Origin: Devosia beringensis
GTDB taxonomy: Bacteria > Pseudomonadota > Alphaproteobacteria > Rhizobiales > Devosiaceae
Reading direction: 5' to 3'
Length of the DNA: 64,000 nucleotides
Assembly: GCF_014926585.1 (NCBI RefSeq)
Contig: NZ_CP045422.1
Span: 2,572,001-2,636,000 of the forward strand
In this document: positions 48,741-57,833 of the stretch, one piece after another
Position numbering within the stretch: the stretch's first letter is position 1
How the letters are laid out: each line of letters starts with the position of its first letter
Position numbers and translations under genes: made by a program
The notes under the pieces: model-generated
Database searches by the model: none
Told to the model about the DNA's origin: nothing
The model's input: the letters and a program-made list of their open reading frames with translations, nothing else

Positions 48741-51140
48741 ATGAGCATGAGCACCAAAACAGGCCTGTTTTCGTCGATCAACGGGTTCGTCGACCGCGCC
48801 ATCGGGGCCGACGGATTGCCGCCGGCTGTGCGGAGGAAGCTGCTGCGTCAGCAATTGGGCTCGGTGCGCCAGATGATGCCGGCCCTGCTGGCGGCCATGG
48901 CTGTGGTGTCGGTGGTGCTGCTGGTACTGACCTGGGGCCATGCGCGGTTCTGGCCGCTGGCGGTGACGATTGGCGCGATAAATGTGCTGCAGCTGAACGC
49001 GACTTTTCTGGCCTGGCGCAATGGCCGGCGCGAGAACGAGACCAAAGCGGCCAAACCCGTCGGACGGACGGTGATCTATGCGCTGCTGCTGGGATTGCTG
49101 TGGAGCGCGGTATTCAACCTGCTGCCGCTCGAGCTGAGCGCCAGCATGCGCGGCGCGGCGACGATCAGCGCGGGGGGACTGCTGTGCATTTCGATGATGG
49201 CGCTGGTGAATTATCCGCAGGCGCTGGCCGCCTTCACCATCCCGCTGATTGCCGGCGTGCTGGGCACGGTTATCGGGACCGGCTCAACGCCCAGTCTTTG
49301 GGTGGAAAGCGTGCTGCTCATGGCGTTTACCACTGTCATGGTGGGGATCACCTTCAACCACGCAGCGGCCTTTGTGGCGCATCGGGCTTCGGAAATGCTG
49401 CTCGACGAGCGGGGAGAAATCATCGAGCTGTTGCTGGGCGAGTTCGAGCAGAGCACGTCGGACTGGATCTGGGGGGTTGACGCTGAAGGCTCAATCAACC
49501 GCATTTCCCGGGGCTTTACCACGGCGACGGGGCTGGGTGAGGATGACCTGGTGGGTGCCGATTTCGTGCATTTCATGCAATGCGTGACGCCGGCCGATGA
49601 TCCGCTGATGGCGCATCTTGAGGGTGACATCGCTGCGCGCAGTACCTTTCAGGATGTCGAACTGCGCGTCACGGCAGCCGGCGTGGACTGCTGGTGGAGC
49701 CTGACAGGCAAGCCAGCCTATGACGAAGCCGGCCGCTATCTGGGCTATATCGGCACCGGGTCGGACATTACCGAGCGCAAGCTGGCCGAGCGCCGCATTA
49801 CCATGCTGGCTCATCATGACCCGATGACCGGGTTGCTGAACCGCAACAAGTTCACCGAGCAGCTCAATAGCTGCGTGGCGCGACTGGAGCGCTATGGCGC
49901 CCCGTTCGCCATGATGTTTCTGGACCTTGATCAGTTCAAGTCAGTCAATGACAGCCGCGGGCACATGGCTGGCGACCGCCTGCTGGTGCAGGTGGCGCAG
50001 CGGATCAGCGAGCGGGTGCGCGAGCCCGATCTGGCCGCCCGGCTGGGTGGTGACGAATTTGCCATCCTGCTGCCCAATACCGGCGATGCAGACGGTGTCG
50101 GCCGGCTGGCCGATGCGCTTATCGCCGACATCAGGCGCCCGTACAGCATCGATGGCCACCTGACCAATATCGGGGTGAGCATCGGCGTGGCGATGGCGCC
50201 GCTCAACGGCACGCAGCCGGACGAGATTCTGCGCAATGCCGACCTGGCCCTGTACCGCGCCAAGGCTGACGGGCGCAGCACCTATCGCTTTTTTGAAAGC
50301 CAGATGGACAGCGAGGCGCGCGAGCGGCGCCTGCTGGAAGTGGAACTGCGCGATGCCGTGGCCAAAGGCGAGCTGGCGCTGCACTATCAGCCGGTTGTGG
50401 CCACCGAGGATGAGCGCCCCGTCGGGTTCGAGGCGCTGATCCGCTGGAATCACCCCGGTCGCGGCCTGGTGCCGCCGGCCATTTTCATTCCGGTGGCAGA
50501 GCTGTCGAGCCTGATTGCCGATATCGGTGACTGGACGATCGAGCAGGCCTGCATGACGGCGGCCAGCTGGCCGGATCACCTGACCGTGGCCGTCAACCTC
50601 TCAGCCAAGCATTTCCGGCTCTCCGACATCGCGCTGGTGGTGCAGAAGGCGCTGGCCATGTCGGGCCTGGCGCCGCATCGGCTGGAACTCGAAATTACCG
50701 AGAACCTGCTGATGGAGAACCCCGACGAAGTGGTGCCCCGGCTGGCCGAACTGCGCCAGCTCGGCGTGATGATTGCCATGGACGATTTCGGCACCGGCTA
50801 TTCCAGCCTGAGCTATCTGCTGAAATTCCCCTTCGACCGTATCAAGATCGATCGCTCCTTCGTGCACGCCTCGGGCGAGGATGCGGTGGCGCGCGAAACG
50901 CTCAAGGCCATCGCCGCGCTGGGGCGAACGCTAAAGCTCAAGATTACCGCCGAAGGCGTCGAGACGCGCGAGCAGGCGGACTTCCTGGCGGGCATCGCCT
51001 GCCATCAGCTGCAGGGCTATTATTTCGGGCGCCCCCTGGATCCACCCGCGCTGGCCCAGTACCTCATGACTCGCTTTGCGGGGCGGGCGGGCGCTCTGAA
51101 GGCCGAGGCCGAGCAGCAGCTGGCGGCAATCGCCAGCTAG
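48741..51140 (+). CDS. Membrane PAS-GGDEF-EAL cyclic-di-GMP enzyme
   Basis: 799 residues. Several membrane helices (~50-225) are followed by a PAS domain (~235-360, with DWIWGVDAEGSINRISRGF), a GGDEF domain with intact RLGGDEFAILLP, and an EAL domain with intact FEALIRWNH, ENLLMENP, MDDFGTGYSSLSYL and ITAEGVET. Both catalytic sites look active, so it could make and/or break c-di-GMP. The ATG at 48741 (or 48747) is preferred over an upstream frame start. It converges with the AstE-like gene, 1 base between stops. Confidence 0.9.
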   Translation: MSMSTKTGLFSSINGFVDRAIGADGLPPAVRRKLLRQQLGSVRQMMPALLAAMAVVSVVLLVLTWGHARFWPLAVTIGAINVLQLNATFLAWRNGRRENETKAAKPVGRTVIYALLLGLLWSAVFNLLPLELSASMRGAATISAGGLLCISMMALVNYPQALAAFTIPLIAGVLGTVIGTGSTPSLWVESVLLMAFTTVMVGITFNHAAAFVAHRASEMLLDERGEIIELLLGEFEQSTSDWIWGVDAEGSINRISRGFTTATGLGEDDLVGADFVHFMQCVTPADDPLMAHLEGDIAARSTFQDVELRVTAAGVDCWWSLTGKPAYDEAGRYLGYIGTGSDITERKLAERRITMLAHHDPMTGLLNRNKFTEQLNSCVARLERYGAPFAMMFLDLDQFKSVNDSRGHMAGDRLLVQVAQRISERVREPDLAARLGGDEFAILLPNTGDADGVGRLADALIADIRRPYSIDGHLTNIGVSIGVAMAPLNGTQPDEILRNADLALYRAKADGRSTYRFFESQMDSEARERRLLEVELRDAVAKGELALHYQPVVATEDERPVGFEALIRWNHPGRGLVPPAIFIPVAELSSLIADIGDWTIEQACMTAASWPDHLTVAVNLSAKHFRLSDIALVVQKALAMSGLAPHRLELEITENLLMENPDEVVPRLAELRQLGVMIAMDDFGTGYSSLSYLLKFPFDRIKIDRSFVHASGEDAVARETLKAIAALGRTLKLKITAEGVETREQADFLAGIACHQLQGYYFGRPLDPPALAQYLMTRFAGRAGALKAEAEQQLAAIAS

Positions 51141-51141
51141 A

Positions 51142-52284
51142 CTAATCTTCCAGCAGATAGGCGCCGGCGCGGCCGGGCAGGATGGAAGTGCCGACAAGCT
51201 TGGCGATGCTGGCGCCGCGCCGGACATATTTGCCGCTGACCCGGGACAGTACGAAACCATCGGTGCCGGCCAATATGGGCCGGCGGGCCATGAAGGCCTG
51301 TGGCCCATCCATGGCGATGAGATCGGCAATGGGCTGGCCCTTGCTGACGCGTTCGCCCAACTCGACGTGATAGGCCAGCAGGCCCGGGGCATCGGTGCGC
51401 AGCACTTCGGTGGCTTCGAAAGGGGTTGGACCGGGCGCGGGCTGGGGCCTGGCGCCAGGATCGGAATGGATGAGGCCACGACCGGCGAAAAAGCCGAACA
51501 GGCCTGCCGCATCTTCCTGGCCGATGTGATCGAAGCTGTCGGCGCGGCCGCGATATTCCAGCGTGGCGGTTTCAGCGGCTGCCGGGATGGGGTGGTCCGG
51601 GTTGGCGAGCTGCGCCTTGCGGAATAGCGTGGGCAACACTTCGTCAAAGGAGCCGCCGCCGCTGTCTTGGGCCGTCAGCGTCGCTGCAACACCCATCCAG
51701 TCGGCCAGATCCTGCAGGCCGGGCATCAGTTCGGGCGAGGTGAAGATGTGCTTTAGGCTGTCATCGTCACAGTGCAGGTCTAGCACGATGTCGGCGGCAG
51801 CGGCCGATCTGAGCACCAGCAGGCGGAGCTGCTGGATGGCGGAGCCGGGCCGCTGGCTTTCGATCCAACCGATCACGGCGGCCCGGATGATGGCGATATT
51901 GGCTTGGGGATCGTTGCCGAGCCGGCCTGCGATGGCCGGGGCGATCAGCGGGTAGAGGTCGGGCCAGCGGCGGTTGTAGTTGACACCCGTTTCGAGGTCG
52001 TAGCGGCCGATGTGGTGGCGCAGCGTCGTGGTAGCCAGACCCAGCGGGTTGACCGAGGGGAAGATGGTGAAGCGGGCGGTGAGCTGGCCGGCGGTATCGG
52101 CATCGCGCAGGCGGGGCAGCAGGTGATGCAGGGCCATGGTGCCGGGCTGCTCGTCGGCATGGAGCGCCGCCTGCAGGTGGACGCGGGTCGGCGCGGTCTG
52201 GGGTCCGGCAGTGTACCAATAGAGCGTGGTGGACGCGCCGGGGCTGTCGCCGGCAAGCATGGTCTGGTGCAATTCAAAGGCCAT
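51142..52284 (-). CDS. AstE/AspA-family deacylase (M14-like zinc amidohydrolase)
   Basis: 380 residues. Zinc ligands His and Glu lie in LHADEQPG near residue 43, the substrate region is VNPLG, and a third His sits in LDLHCDDDS near 170. A C-terminal beta domain (RRPILAGTDGFVLSRVSGKYV) resembles those of N-acyl-diaminobutyrate or N-acyl amino acid deacylases. The family removes succinyl, acetyl or similar groups from amino acids. It is the last gene of a polar amino-acid ABC operon, so it probably deacylates whatever the transporter brings in. Confidence 0.82.
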   Translation of the reverse strand: MAFELHQTMLAGDSPGASTTLYWYTAGPQTAPTRVHLQAALHADEQPGTMALHHLLPRLRDADTAGQLTARFTIFPSVNPLGLATTTLRHHIGRYDLETGVNYNRRWPDLYPLIAPAIAGRLGNDPQANIAIIRAAVIGWIESQRPGSAIQQLRLLVLRSAAAADIVLDLHCDDDSLKHIFTSPELMPGLQDLADWMGVAATLTAQDSGGGSFDEVLPTLFRKAQLANPDHPIPAAAETATLEYRGRADSFDHIGQEDAAGLFGFFAGRGLIHSDPGARPQPAPGPTPFEATEVLRTDAPGLLAYHVELGERVSKGQPIADLIAMDGPQAFMARRPILAGTDGFVLSRVSGKYVRRGASIAKLVGTSILPGRAGAYLLED

Positions 52285-52292
52285 TGGGCGTC

Positions 52293-52583
52293 CTACTGGT
52301 CGAGGCTGGCGAGCTTGTCGGCCATGCTCTGGGGTTTGTCGGTGCGGGTGGAGAAGGCTATGGTGCAGAAGATCCGCTCCACGCCCAGTTCAGTGAGGCG
52401 GGCGCAGCATGCCTCGACCAAGGTGGTGACGTCGGCCATCTCACCCTCGATATTGGTGCCATTGGCGTGCATGACATGGGTCAGGCCCGAGGCCTCGATG
52501 ATGCGGCGGATTTCGCGGACATAGACGGAGACCGAGGGCCCCACGCCCATGGGGACAATGCACAGATCGGCGATGATCTTCAT
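52293..52583 (-). CDS. MTH1187/YkoF-like thiamine-binding family protein
   Basis: 96 residues. IADLCIVPMGVGPSVSVYVREI, the middle HANGTNIEGEMADV and the C-terminal RIFCTIAFSTRTD match the MTH1187 family, small ferredoxin-like oligomers, some of which bind thiamine-like molecules. ATG 52583 has AGGAAC upstream. It sits between the permease (7-base gap) and the deacylase (8-base gap), an unusual place for this family. Confidence 0.8.
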   Translation of the reverse strand: MKIIADLCIVPMGVGPSVSVYVREIRRIIEASGLTHVMHANGTNIEGEMADVTTLVEACCARLTELGVERIFCTIAFSTRTDKPQSMADKLASLDQ

Positions 52584-52590
52584 GGTGTTC

Positions 52591-53325
52591 CTAGCGCATC
52601 CATTTGGGGGCAAAGCGCATGCCTGGCGCCGCCGGCATATGGCGCATCAGCCGGCGATAGACCAGGCCGCAGAAAAAGAAGACCACCAGCGACACCGCCA
52701 GAAAGTACAACGCGGCGACGGAGAAGTGCAGGAAGGCATTGTAGTCGCGCTCGAACAGTTCCTTGGCGGTGATCATGACGTCCTTCTGCTGGCCGATGAC
52801 GGGCAGGGCGAAATAGACGATGGCCGTGGCGTGGAAGAGGAAGACGACTTCATTGGTATAGGCCGGCCAGGCCAGGCGGATCAGGTTGGGCCAGACCACC
52901 TGGCGGAACTGCTGGGTGCGGCTCATGCCATAGGCGCGGGCAGCCTCGATCTCGCCGCGCGGCACCGCGCGCAGGGCGCCGTAGAAGATGTCGGCGGTGT
53001 AGGCGGCCGTGTTTAGCACCAGCACGAGCGGGCCGATGAACAGCGGATGCAGCACGAACCAGGAAATGTCGAGCGGCTTCCACAGGCTGATGTTGAACGA
53101 GAGGGTCAGCGAATAGATCATGAAGAACTGGATGAACAGCGGGGAGCCGCGGAAGGCATAGATATAGCCGCGGCTGAGACGGGAGAGCAGCGGATTGGCG
53201 GAATTCTTGCCCAGGGCCAGGAATATGGCCATGACGAAGCCGAGCGGGATCGATGCTGCCGCAAAGTAGATGTTGAAGACGATGGCCGGGGCAAAAAGCC
53301 CGAGTTCGCGCAGGAAGGTGTCCAT
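52591..53325 (-). CDS. Polar amino-acid ABC transporter permease (HisM/ArtM type)
   Basis: 244 residues, about five helices, with the EAA-loop GALRAVPRGEIEAARAYGMSRTQQFRQVVWP that binds the ATPase. Such permeases pair with a second one to import polar amino acids. Its start overlaps the stop of the other permease by one base (TGATG-type). Confidence 0.9.
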   Translation of the reverse strand: MDTFLRELGLFAPAIVFNIYFAAASIPLGFVMAIFLALGKNSANPLLSRLSRGYIYAFRGSPLFIQFFMIYSLTLSFNISLWKPLDISWFVLHPLFIGPLVLVLNTAAYTADIFYGALRAVPRGEIEAARAYGMSRTQQFRQVVWPNLIRLAWPAYTNEVVFLFHATAIVYFALPVIGQQKDVMITAKELFERDYNAFLHFSVAALYFLAVSLVVFFFCGLVYRRLMRHMPAAPGMRFAPKWMR

Positions 53326-54134
53326 CAGCGGGCCTCGCTCAGTATGCCGCGACCGGCGCGCTGCATCAGGGCGCCAAAGGCCTTTTCCGAGAGCAGCGTG
53401 ACGAGGATGTAGAAGACGAAGAGCACCAGATAATAGCGCCAGCGCCAGTCATCATGGACGAGGCCAACGGCGGAGAGATAATTGGGGGCGCCGAGGCGAT
53501 CGGCCCAGAGCACGATATCGGCAATCTGCAGCAGCGAGAGCAGCGAGGTCGCCTTGACCAGCAGCATCCAGACATTGGCGAGGCCGGGCAGGGCATAGAC
53601 CCACATCTGGCGGATATGCACGCGCCACAGCACCTGGCGGGCGCTCATGCCATAGGCGCGCGCGGCTTCGAGTTGGCCGTGGGGCACGGCGCGCATGGCG
53701 CCATGAATGACATTGGTGGCGAAGGCGCCATAGACAAGGCCCAGGGAGACCGAGGCCAGCAGCAGATATTCCGGCGTGCCCAGGAACCAGTTAGCCTCCT
53801 TGCAGGGCGGCCAGGCAGCGGACTGCGCGGCAATGGTTTCGGGCGTGCAGATCTGGCCGGCCATGAACCATTCGACCGCCTGCTCGAAAGCGAGCGGGAA
53901 GAACAGGAAGAACAGCACATCGGGCACGCCGCGCACGATGGAGGAATAGGTGGAGCCGATGAGGCGCAGGGGGAAAAAACGCGAATTCTTCATCGTGGCG
54001 CCGGCGAGGCCAAAGATGACGGCCAGAGCGCCACCGACGACCGCGGCGAAAATGGTGAACTGAAAACTGGCATACCAGGTCAGGTGCTTGCCGTTGGTGA
54101 GGTAGCTCAGCCAGAAGGCGATATCGTCGCTCAT
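53325..54134 (-). CDS. Polar amino-acid ABC transporter permease (HisQ/ArtQ type)
   Basis: 269 residues with five helices and the EAA segment GAMRAVPHGQLEAARAYGMSARQVLWRVHIRQM. A periplasmic loop with two Cys (CTPETI...CKEANW) is longer than usual. ATG 54134 is taken as the start; TTG 54146 is possible. It partners the following permease gene. Confidence 0.88.
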   Translation of the reverse strand: MSDDIAFWLSYLTNGKHLTWYASFQFTIFAAVVGGALAVIFGLAGATMKNSRFFPLRLIGSTYSSIVRGVPDVLFFLFFPLAFEQAVEWFMAGQICTPETIAAQSAAWPPCKEANWFLGTPEYLLLASVSLGLVYGAFATNVIHGAMRAVPHGQLEAARAYGMSARQVLWRVHIRQMWVYALPGLANVWMLLVKATSLLSLLQIADIVLWADRLGAPNYLSAVGLVHDDWRWRYYLVLFVFYILVTLLSEKAFGALMQRAGRGILSEAR

Positions 54135-54186
54135 AGGCTGGTCCAAGCGGGCAAGAGGAATGGCATAGTCGGGCTTTCGGAAGGAT

Positions 54187-54208
54187 CGGGGTGGGCGAAC
54201 CCACCCCG
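54187..54208 (-). other. Intercistronic stem-loop after the substrate-binding-protein gene
   Basis: CGGGGTGGG and CCCACCCCG form a perfect 9-bp stem with a 4-base loop, 10 bases after the stop of the binding-protein gene. There is no T-run. Such hairpins commonly stabilise the upstream message, so the periplasmic protein is made in excess over the permeases. Confidence 0.6.
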
Positions 54209-54218
54209 ACGGAGCGCT

Positions 54219-54971
54219 TTATTCAGCGAAATAGGGACCGCGGCCGTCGAACCACTGGGCAATCAGCTTGTCGACCGTGCCATCCTTCTTGAGCGCGGTA
54301 AGCGCATCGTCGAACTTGGTCTTGAGCTCGGCCTCGTCCTTGCGCAAACCGCCGCCGACGCCATTGCCGATCATGACGTCCTCGCCCACGAATTCGAAGG
54401 CGCCATTGGACGCGGCGACCACGGGCTCGAGATAGGCGCCATCGGCCAGGATGGTGTCGAGATTGCCGGCGCCGAGATCGGCCATGGCCTGATCGGCAGT
54501 GGTGAACGCAACAACCGTATTGTTGGCGCCGAGGTTCTCTTCGGCATAGGCGGCCTGGATGGTGCCACCCTGGACACCGACGCGCTTGCCTTCAAGGGCC
54601 GATGGGTCAATGCCGGCGCCCGCAGCAGCGATGAACAGCGACGGATCGGGCGGGAAGTAGTTCTGGGTGAAATCGATGGTCTCGAGGCGCTCGTCGGTGA
54701 TCGACATGCCGGCCATGATCACGTCGTAGTTGCCGGCCAGCAGGTTGGGAATGATGGAATCCCAGTCATTGATGATGACCTCGCAGGTAAGGCCGGCCTG
54801 GGCGCAGATGGCGGCCGCCAGATCGATCTCGAAACCGGCAGGCTTGCCGCTATCGTCGAGGAAGTTCCAGGGGGCGTAGGCGCCTTCGGTGGCGATGCGC
54901 ACGGTTTCCTGAGCCTGGGCCGTGGTGCCCAGCGCGATCAGCGCAGCGGCGGCGAGAATGAGCTTTTTCAT
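54219..54971 (-). CDS. Polar amino-acid ABC transporter substrate-binding protein
   Basis: 250 residues. A signal peptide (KKLILAAAALIALGTTAQA-Q) and an SBP_bac_3 domain: RIATEGAYAPWNFLDDSGKPAGFEIDL, the signature of family 3 binding proteins, then DWDSIIPNLLAGNYDVIMAGMSIT and VGVQGGTIQAAY. It resembles lysine/arginine/ornithine- or octopine-binding proteins; the ligand is not decided. AGGAG precedes ATG 54971. Confidence 0.9.
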   Translation of the reverse strand: MKKLILAAAALIALGTTAQAQETVRIATEGAYAPWNFLDDSGKPAGFEIDLAAAICAQAGLTCEVIINDWDSIIPNLLAGNYDVIMAGMSITDERLETIDFTQNYFPPDPSLFIAAAGAGIDPSALEGKRVGVQGGTIQAAYAEENLGANNTVVAFTTADQAMADLGAGNLDTILADGAYLEPVVAASNGAFEFVGEDVMIGNGVGGGLRKDEAELKTKFDDALTALKKDGTVDKLIAQWFDGRGPYFAE

Positions 54972-54990
54972 GACGATACTCCTTGGTTTG

Positions 54991-55824
54991 TTACGCTTGC
55001 AGAAGCCCGGTGTCGGGCCTTGTCGCCTGGTCGTGGTTGGCGGCATTGAGAAATTGCTTGAGGCGGGGTGACTTGGTGGCGCCGAAGACTTCGTCGGGGG
55101 TGCCTTGCTCTTCAATGGCGCCCTGGTGCAGGAAGATGACGCGGTCGGAAACCGAGCGGGCAAACTCCATGTCATGGGTCACCAGCACCATGGTGCGGCC
55201 TTCGTCGGCCAGCACCTTGATGACGCGCAGCACTTCGACCTCAAGCTCGGGATCGAGTGCCGAGGTGGGTTCGTCAAACAGCATGACGCGCGGATTGATG
55301 CAGAGGGCGCGGGCGATGGCGGCGCGCTGCTGCTGGCCGCCGGAGAGCTGAGCGGGATAGGCATCGGCCTTTTCGGCAATGCCCACCTTGGCCAGCATGG
55401 CGCGCGCAGCCTGCTCGACTTCCTCGCGGGCGCGCTTCTGCACGATCAGCGGCGCTTCCATGACGTTTTCGAGAATGGTGAGATGGGCCCAGAGATTGAA
55501 GCTTTGGAACACCATGCCCAGCTCGGAGCGAATGCGGCGGATCTGGTGCTCGTCGCCGATCTGGCGATGTGGCGCCGTGCCGCGCAGCAGGATTTCTTCG
55601 CCATCGATGCTGACCGTGCCGCTATCGGGAACTTCAAGCATGTTGATGCAGCGCAGCAGGGTGGATTTGCCCGAGCCGGACGAGCCGATCAGGGATACCA
55701 CTTCGCCCTCGCGGGCGGTAAAGGAAATCCCCTTGAGCACATCGAGGGCGCCGAACGATTTATGGAGATCGCGGATCGCCACAACCGGCAATTTGTTCTC
55801 AGCCGCCGCCTTCGTTTGCGCCAT
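54991..55824 (-). CDS. Polar amino-acid ABC transporter ATP-binding protein (HisP/GlnQ type)
   Basis: 277 residues: Walker [11 protein letters not shown]-loop [13 protein letters not shown], signature [15 protein letters not shown], Walker [15 protein letters not shown] and the H-loop VTHDMEFA. The insert between Walker A and Q-loop ([14 protein letters not shown]) is seen in HisP/OccP relatives. ATG 55824 is chosen because upstream frame lacks similarity. First gene of the six-gene operon running to 51142. Confidence 0.92.
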   Translation of the reverse strand: MAQTKAAAENKLPVVAIRDLHKSFGALDVLKGISFTAREGEVVSLIGSSGSGKSTLLRCINMLEVPDSGTVSIDGEEILLRGTAPHRQIGDEHQIRRIRSELGMVFQSFNLWAHLTILENVMEAPLIVQKRAREEVEQAARAMLAKVGIAEKADAYPAQLSGGQQQRAAIARALCINPRVMLFDEPTSALDPELEVEVLRVIKVLADEGRTMVLVTHDMEFARSVSDRVIFLHQGAIEEQGTPDEVFGATKSPRLKQFLNAANHDQATRPDTGLLQA

Positions 55825-56003
55825 GCTCACCCAATGCCTGCGCGCGCAGGCCTTCCTGACTGGTGACTGCCGTTTTTTCAGGCTGGCAATCTTGACCGCC
55901 TTCAACAAAAGCAAAAGCGGTGCAGATAGCAAGCGGAAATGGGCGTGGCATGTTGCTCTTGCCTATTGTATCGCCTGTGAAGGCTGCAGGCGGGTGATGG
56001 GCG

Positions 56004-56810
56004 ATGTTCTTTTTGCTGTCAAAAGTGTTCTGGCTGGTGGCGCAGCCGATCAGCGTCTGTGTCCTGCTGATGCTGGCCGCACTGGTGCTGGTGGCCCGGC
56101 GTCGCATGGGTTGGGGCCTCTGGGTGGGCGGTGCCGGCATGTCGGTGCTGCTGGTGAGCGCCTATACCAGCCTGGGCTTGGTGCTGATCGCGCCGCTGGA
56201 AAACCGGTTTGTCCGCCCTGCGGTCATACCCGAGCAGGTTTCCACCATCATCATGCTGGGCGGCGCCACCGACGGGCGGGTAAGCAGTGCGCGCGGGATT
56301 TCAGAACTCAATGACGCCGGCGACCGAGTCTTCGAGACGCTGCGACTGGCCCAGCTCTATCCGGCGGCGCGCGTGTTGCTGACGGGTGGGTCAGGCACCC
56401 TGGCCGGGGAGGCCGAGTCCGAGGCCGCCATAGCAGGGCGCCTGCTGCAGGCCATGGGCATTGGGCAGGAGCGGCTGATGCTGGAAGAGGCGTCGCGCAA
56501 TACCGACGAGAACGCCGCGCGAACGCGCGACCTGCTGGGGACACAGAGCGGGCCCGTCGTTCTGGTCACGTCGGCCTTTCACATGCCGCGATCGGTCGGC
56601 CTGTTCAAGCGGGTGGGGCTGGCGGTGGTGCCGTGGCCGGCGGACTATCGCAGCGCGGGCAATGAAGCGCTGTCGATCGATCTGGCCAACCCGCTGCTCA
56701 ATCTGTCCATCATGAGCCTCGCGCTGCGCGAATGGGTCGGCCTGGCGGTCTATGCGGGCACCGGAAAGATCGATTCGGTCCTGCCTGCCCAGCACAAGCA
56801 GCCGGAATAA
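56004..56810 (+). CDS. YdcF/ElyC-like DUF218 membrane protein
   Basis: 268 residues. Two N-terminal membrane helices (~5-30, 37-60) are followed by a DUF218 Rossmann-like domain with TIIMLGGATDG, VLLTGGSG, LEEASRNTDENA and LVTSAFHMPRS, the conserved acidic/His set. Relatives (ElyC, SanA, YdcF) influence envelope integrity and lipid-carrier use at the cell wall. The exact reaction is unknown. Divergent from the ABC operon; converges on phyR. Confidence 0.85.
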   Translation: MFFLLSKVFWLVAQPISVCVLLMLAALVLVARRRMGWGLWVGGAGMSVLLVSAYTSLGLVLIAPLENRFVRPAVIPEQVSTIIMLGGATDGRVSSARGISELNDAGDRVFETLRLAQLYPAARVLLTGGSGTLAGEAESEAAIAGRLLQAMGIGQERLMLEEASRNTDENAARTRDLLGTQSGPVVLVTSAFHMPRSVGLFKRVGLAVVPWPADYRSAGNEALSIDLANPLLNLSIMSLALREWVGLAVYAGTGKIDSVLPAQHKQPE

Positions 56811-56831
56811 TACCGCTGGGGCGCAGGCAAC

Positions 56832-56859
56832 AAAAAAGGGGCCGGGAAATCCCGACCCC
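56832..56859 (-). terminator. Rho-independent terminator of phyR
   Basis: GGGGCCGGGA/TCCCGACCCC arms (56838-56847, 56850-56859; one G-T pair on the transcript) with a 2-base loop. Six T residues follow on the minus strand, 20 bases after the phyR stop. Confidence 0.85.
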
Positions 56860-56879
56860 TTCAGGCATGTAATGCCGGC

Positions 56880-57674
56880 TCAGGCGGCGGCGCGGGAGCC
56901 TTCGTCGAAGAACAGGGCCTGGCTGATCAGCGCCTTGACCATGTCGGGGTTGAACGGCTTGGTGACCAGGAAGGTCGGCTCCGGGCGTTCGCCCGTCAGC
57001 AGGCGTTCCGGGAAGGCGGTGATGAAGATCACCGGCACCGAATGGGTGTTGAGAATATCGTTGACGGCATCGATGCCAGAGCTGCCATCAGCAAGCTGGA
57101 TATCGGCCAGGATCATGCGCGGCTGGGTCTTGGCAAACATGCTGACCGCTTCCTTGTGGGTGCGGGCGACAGCAACGACCTTGTGACCGAGGCTCTCAAC
57201 GAGCTGCTCAATGTCCATGGCGATGAGGGGCTCATCCTCGATAATCATGATTTCGGTCGCAACCTGGCGGGAAATTTCCATTGAGGCCTCTTCAATCAGG
57301 GCTGAAAATGCATTGTCGCTGACGCCGAGAATTTCGGCTGCCTGCGGATAGGTAAAACCTTCCACGGCAACGAGCAGGAAAGCTTGACGTGGACGTGGGG
57401 ACAGATTGGCAAGATTGTTGGCTGCGCGCTTTTCCCAGGCATAGGTGGAAATGGGCTCTGGTACTTCGACCGCCGAGGTAGAGAACAGGGCAGAGAACAG
57501 CTTGTACAGCGCGATACGATCATTACTCGCGGCGGGAAACAGCGAGATGTCAGATATCAGGGCTTCGAGTGTGGCGGCAACATAGGCATCGCCCGAGGTC
57601 TGCGACCCGGTTACTGCCCGGGAAAATCGCCGCAGGTATGGCAGATGCGGCGCAATCCGCGTGGACAAAGTCAT
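56880..57674 (-). CDS. phyR: PhyR, general stress response anti-anti-sigma response regulator
   Basis: 264 residues. The N-terminal sigma-like domain (residues 1-135; region-4-like LSPRPRQAFLLVAVEGFTYPQAAEILGV) is fused to a receiver with E146-D147, acceptor D191 (ILADIQLADGSSG), Thr in FITAFPER and Lys in VTKPFNPD. On phosphorylation the sigma-like part binds NepR and frees EcfG. ATG 57674 gives the family N-terminus (MTLSTRIAPHLPYLRRF). Divergent from nepR-ecfG, as in most Hyphomicrobiales; preceded by a consensus EcfG promoter, so it is autoregulated. Confidence 0.95.
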   Translation of the reverse strand: MTLSTRIAPHLPYLRRFSRAVTGSQTSGDAYVAATLEALISDISLFPAASNDRIALYKLFSALFSTSAVEVPEPISTYAWEKRAANNLANLSPRPRQAFLLVAVEGFTYPQAAEILGVSDNAFSALIEEASMEISRQVATEIMIIEDEPLIAMDIEQLVESLGHKVVAVARTHKEAVSMFAKTQPRMILADIQLADGSSGIDAVNDILNTHSVPVIFITAFPERLLTGERPEPTFLVTKPFNPDMVKALISQALFFDEGSRAAA

Positions 57675-57726
57675 TAAATCGAACTCCAAGTGACGCTGCA
57701 GGCTCGTGGACACACGAAGTCTACAT

Positions 57727-57751
57727 AACGGATCACCCCAAGAAAAGTTCC
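57727..57751 (-). promoter_or_regulatory. EcfG-dependent promoter of phyR
   Basis: On the minus strand GGAAC (57751-57747), a 16-base spacer and CGTT (57730-57727): a perfect match to the alphaproteobacterial general-stress sigma consensus. The start codon of phyR lies 53 bases after the -10. Confidence 0.85.
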
Positions 57752-57759
57752 GCCTTTGT

Positions 57760-57784
57760 GGAACTTTTTTGACTACGACGCATT
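57760..57784 (+). promoter_or_regulatory. Probable EcfG-dependent promoter of nepR-ecfG
   Basis: GGAAC (57760-57764), 16 bases, then CATT (57781-57784) in place of CGTT. Its -35 is the mirror image of the phyR -35: AAAAGTTCC and GGAACTTTT form a palindrome around 8 bases (57743-57768). Confidence 0.6.
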
Positions 57785-57833
57785 TAGACCGTCAAATACC
57801 AACGATTCAATCGATGTGACGGTTTCGTTCAGC

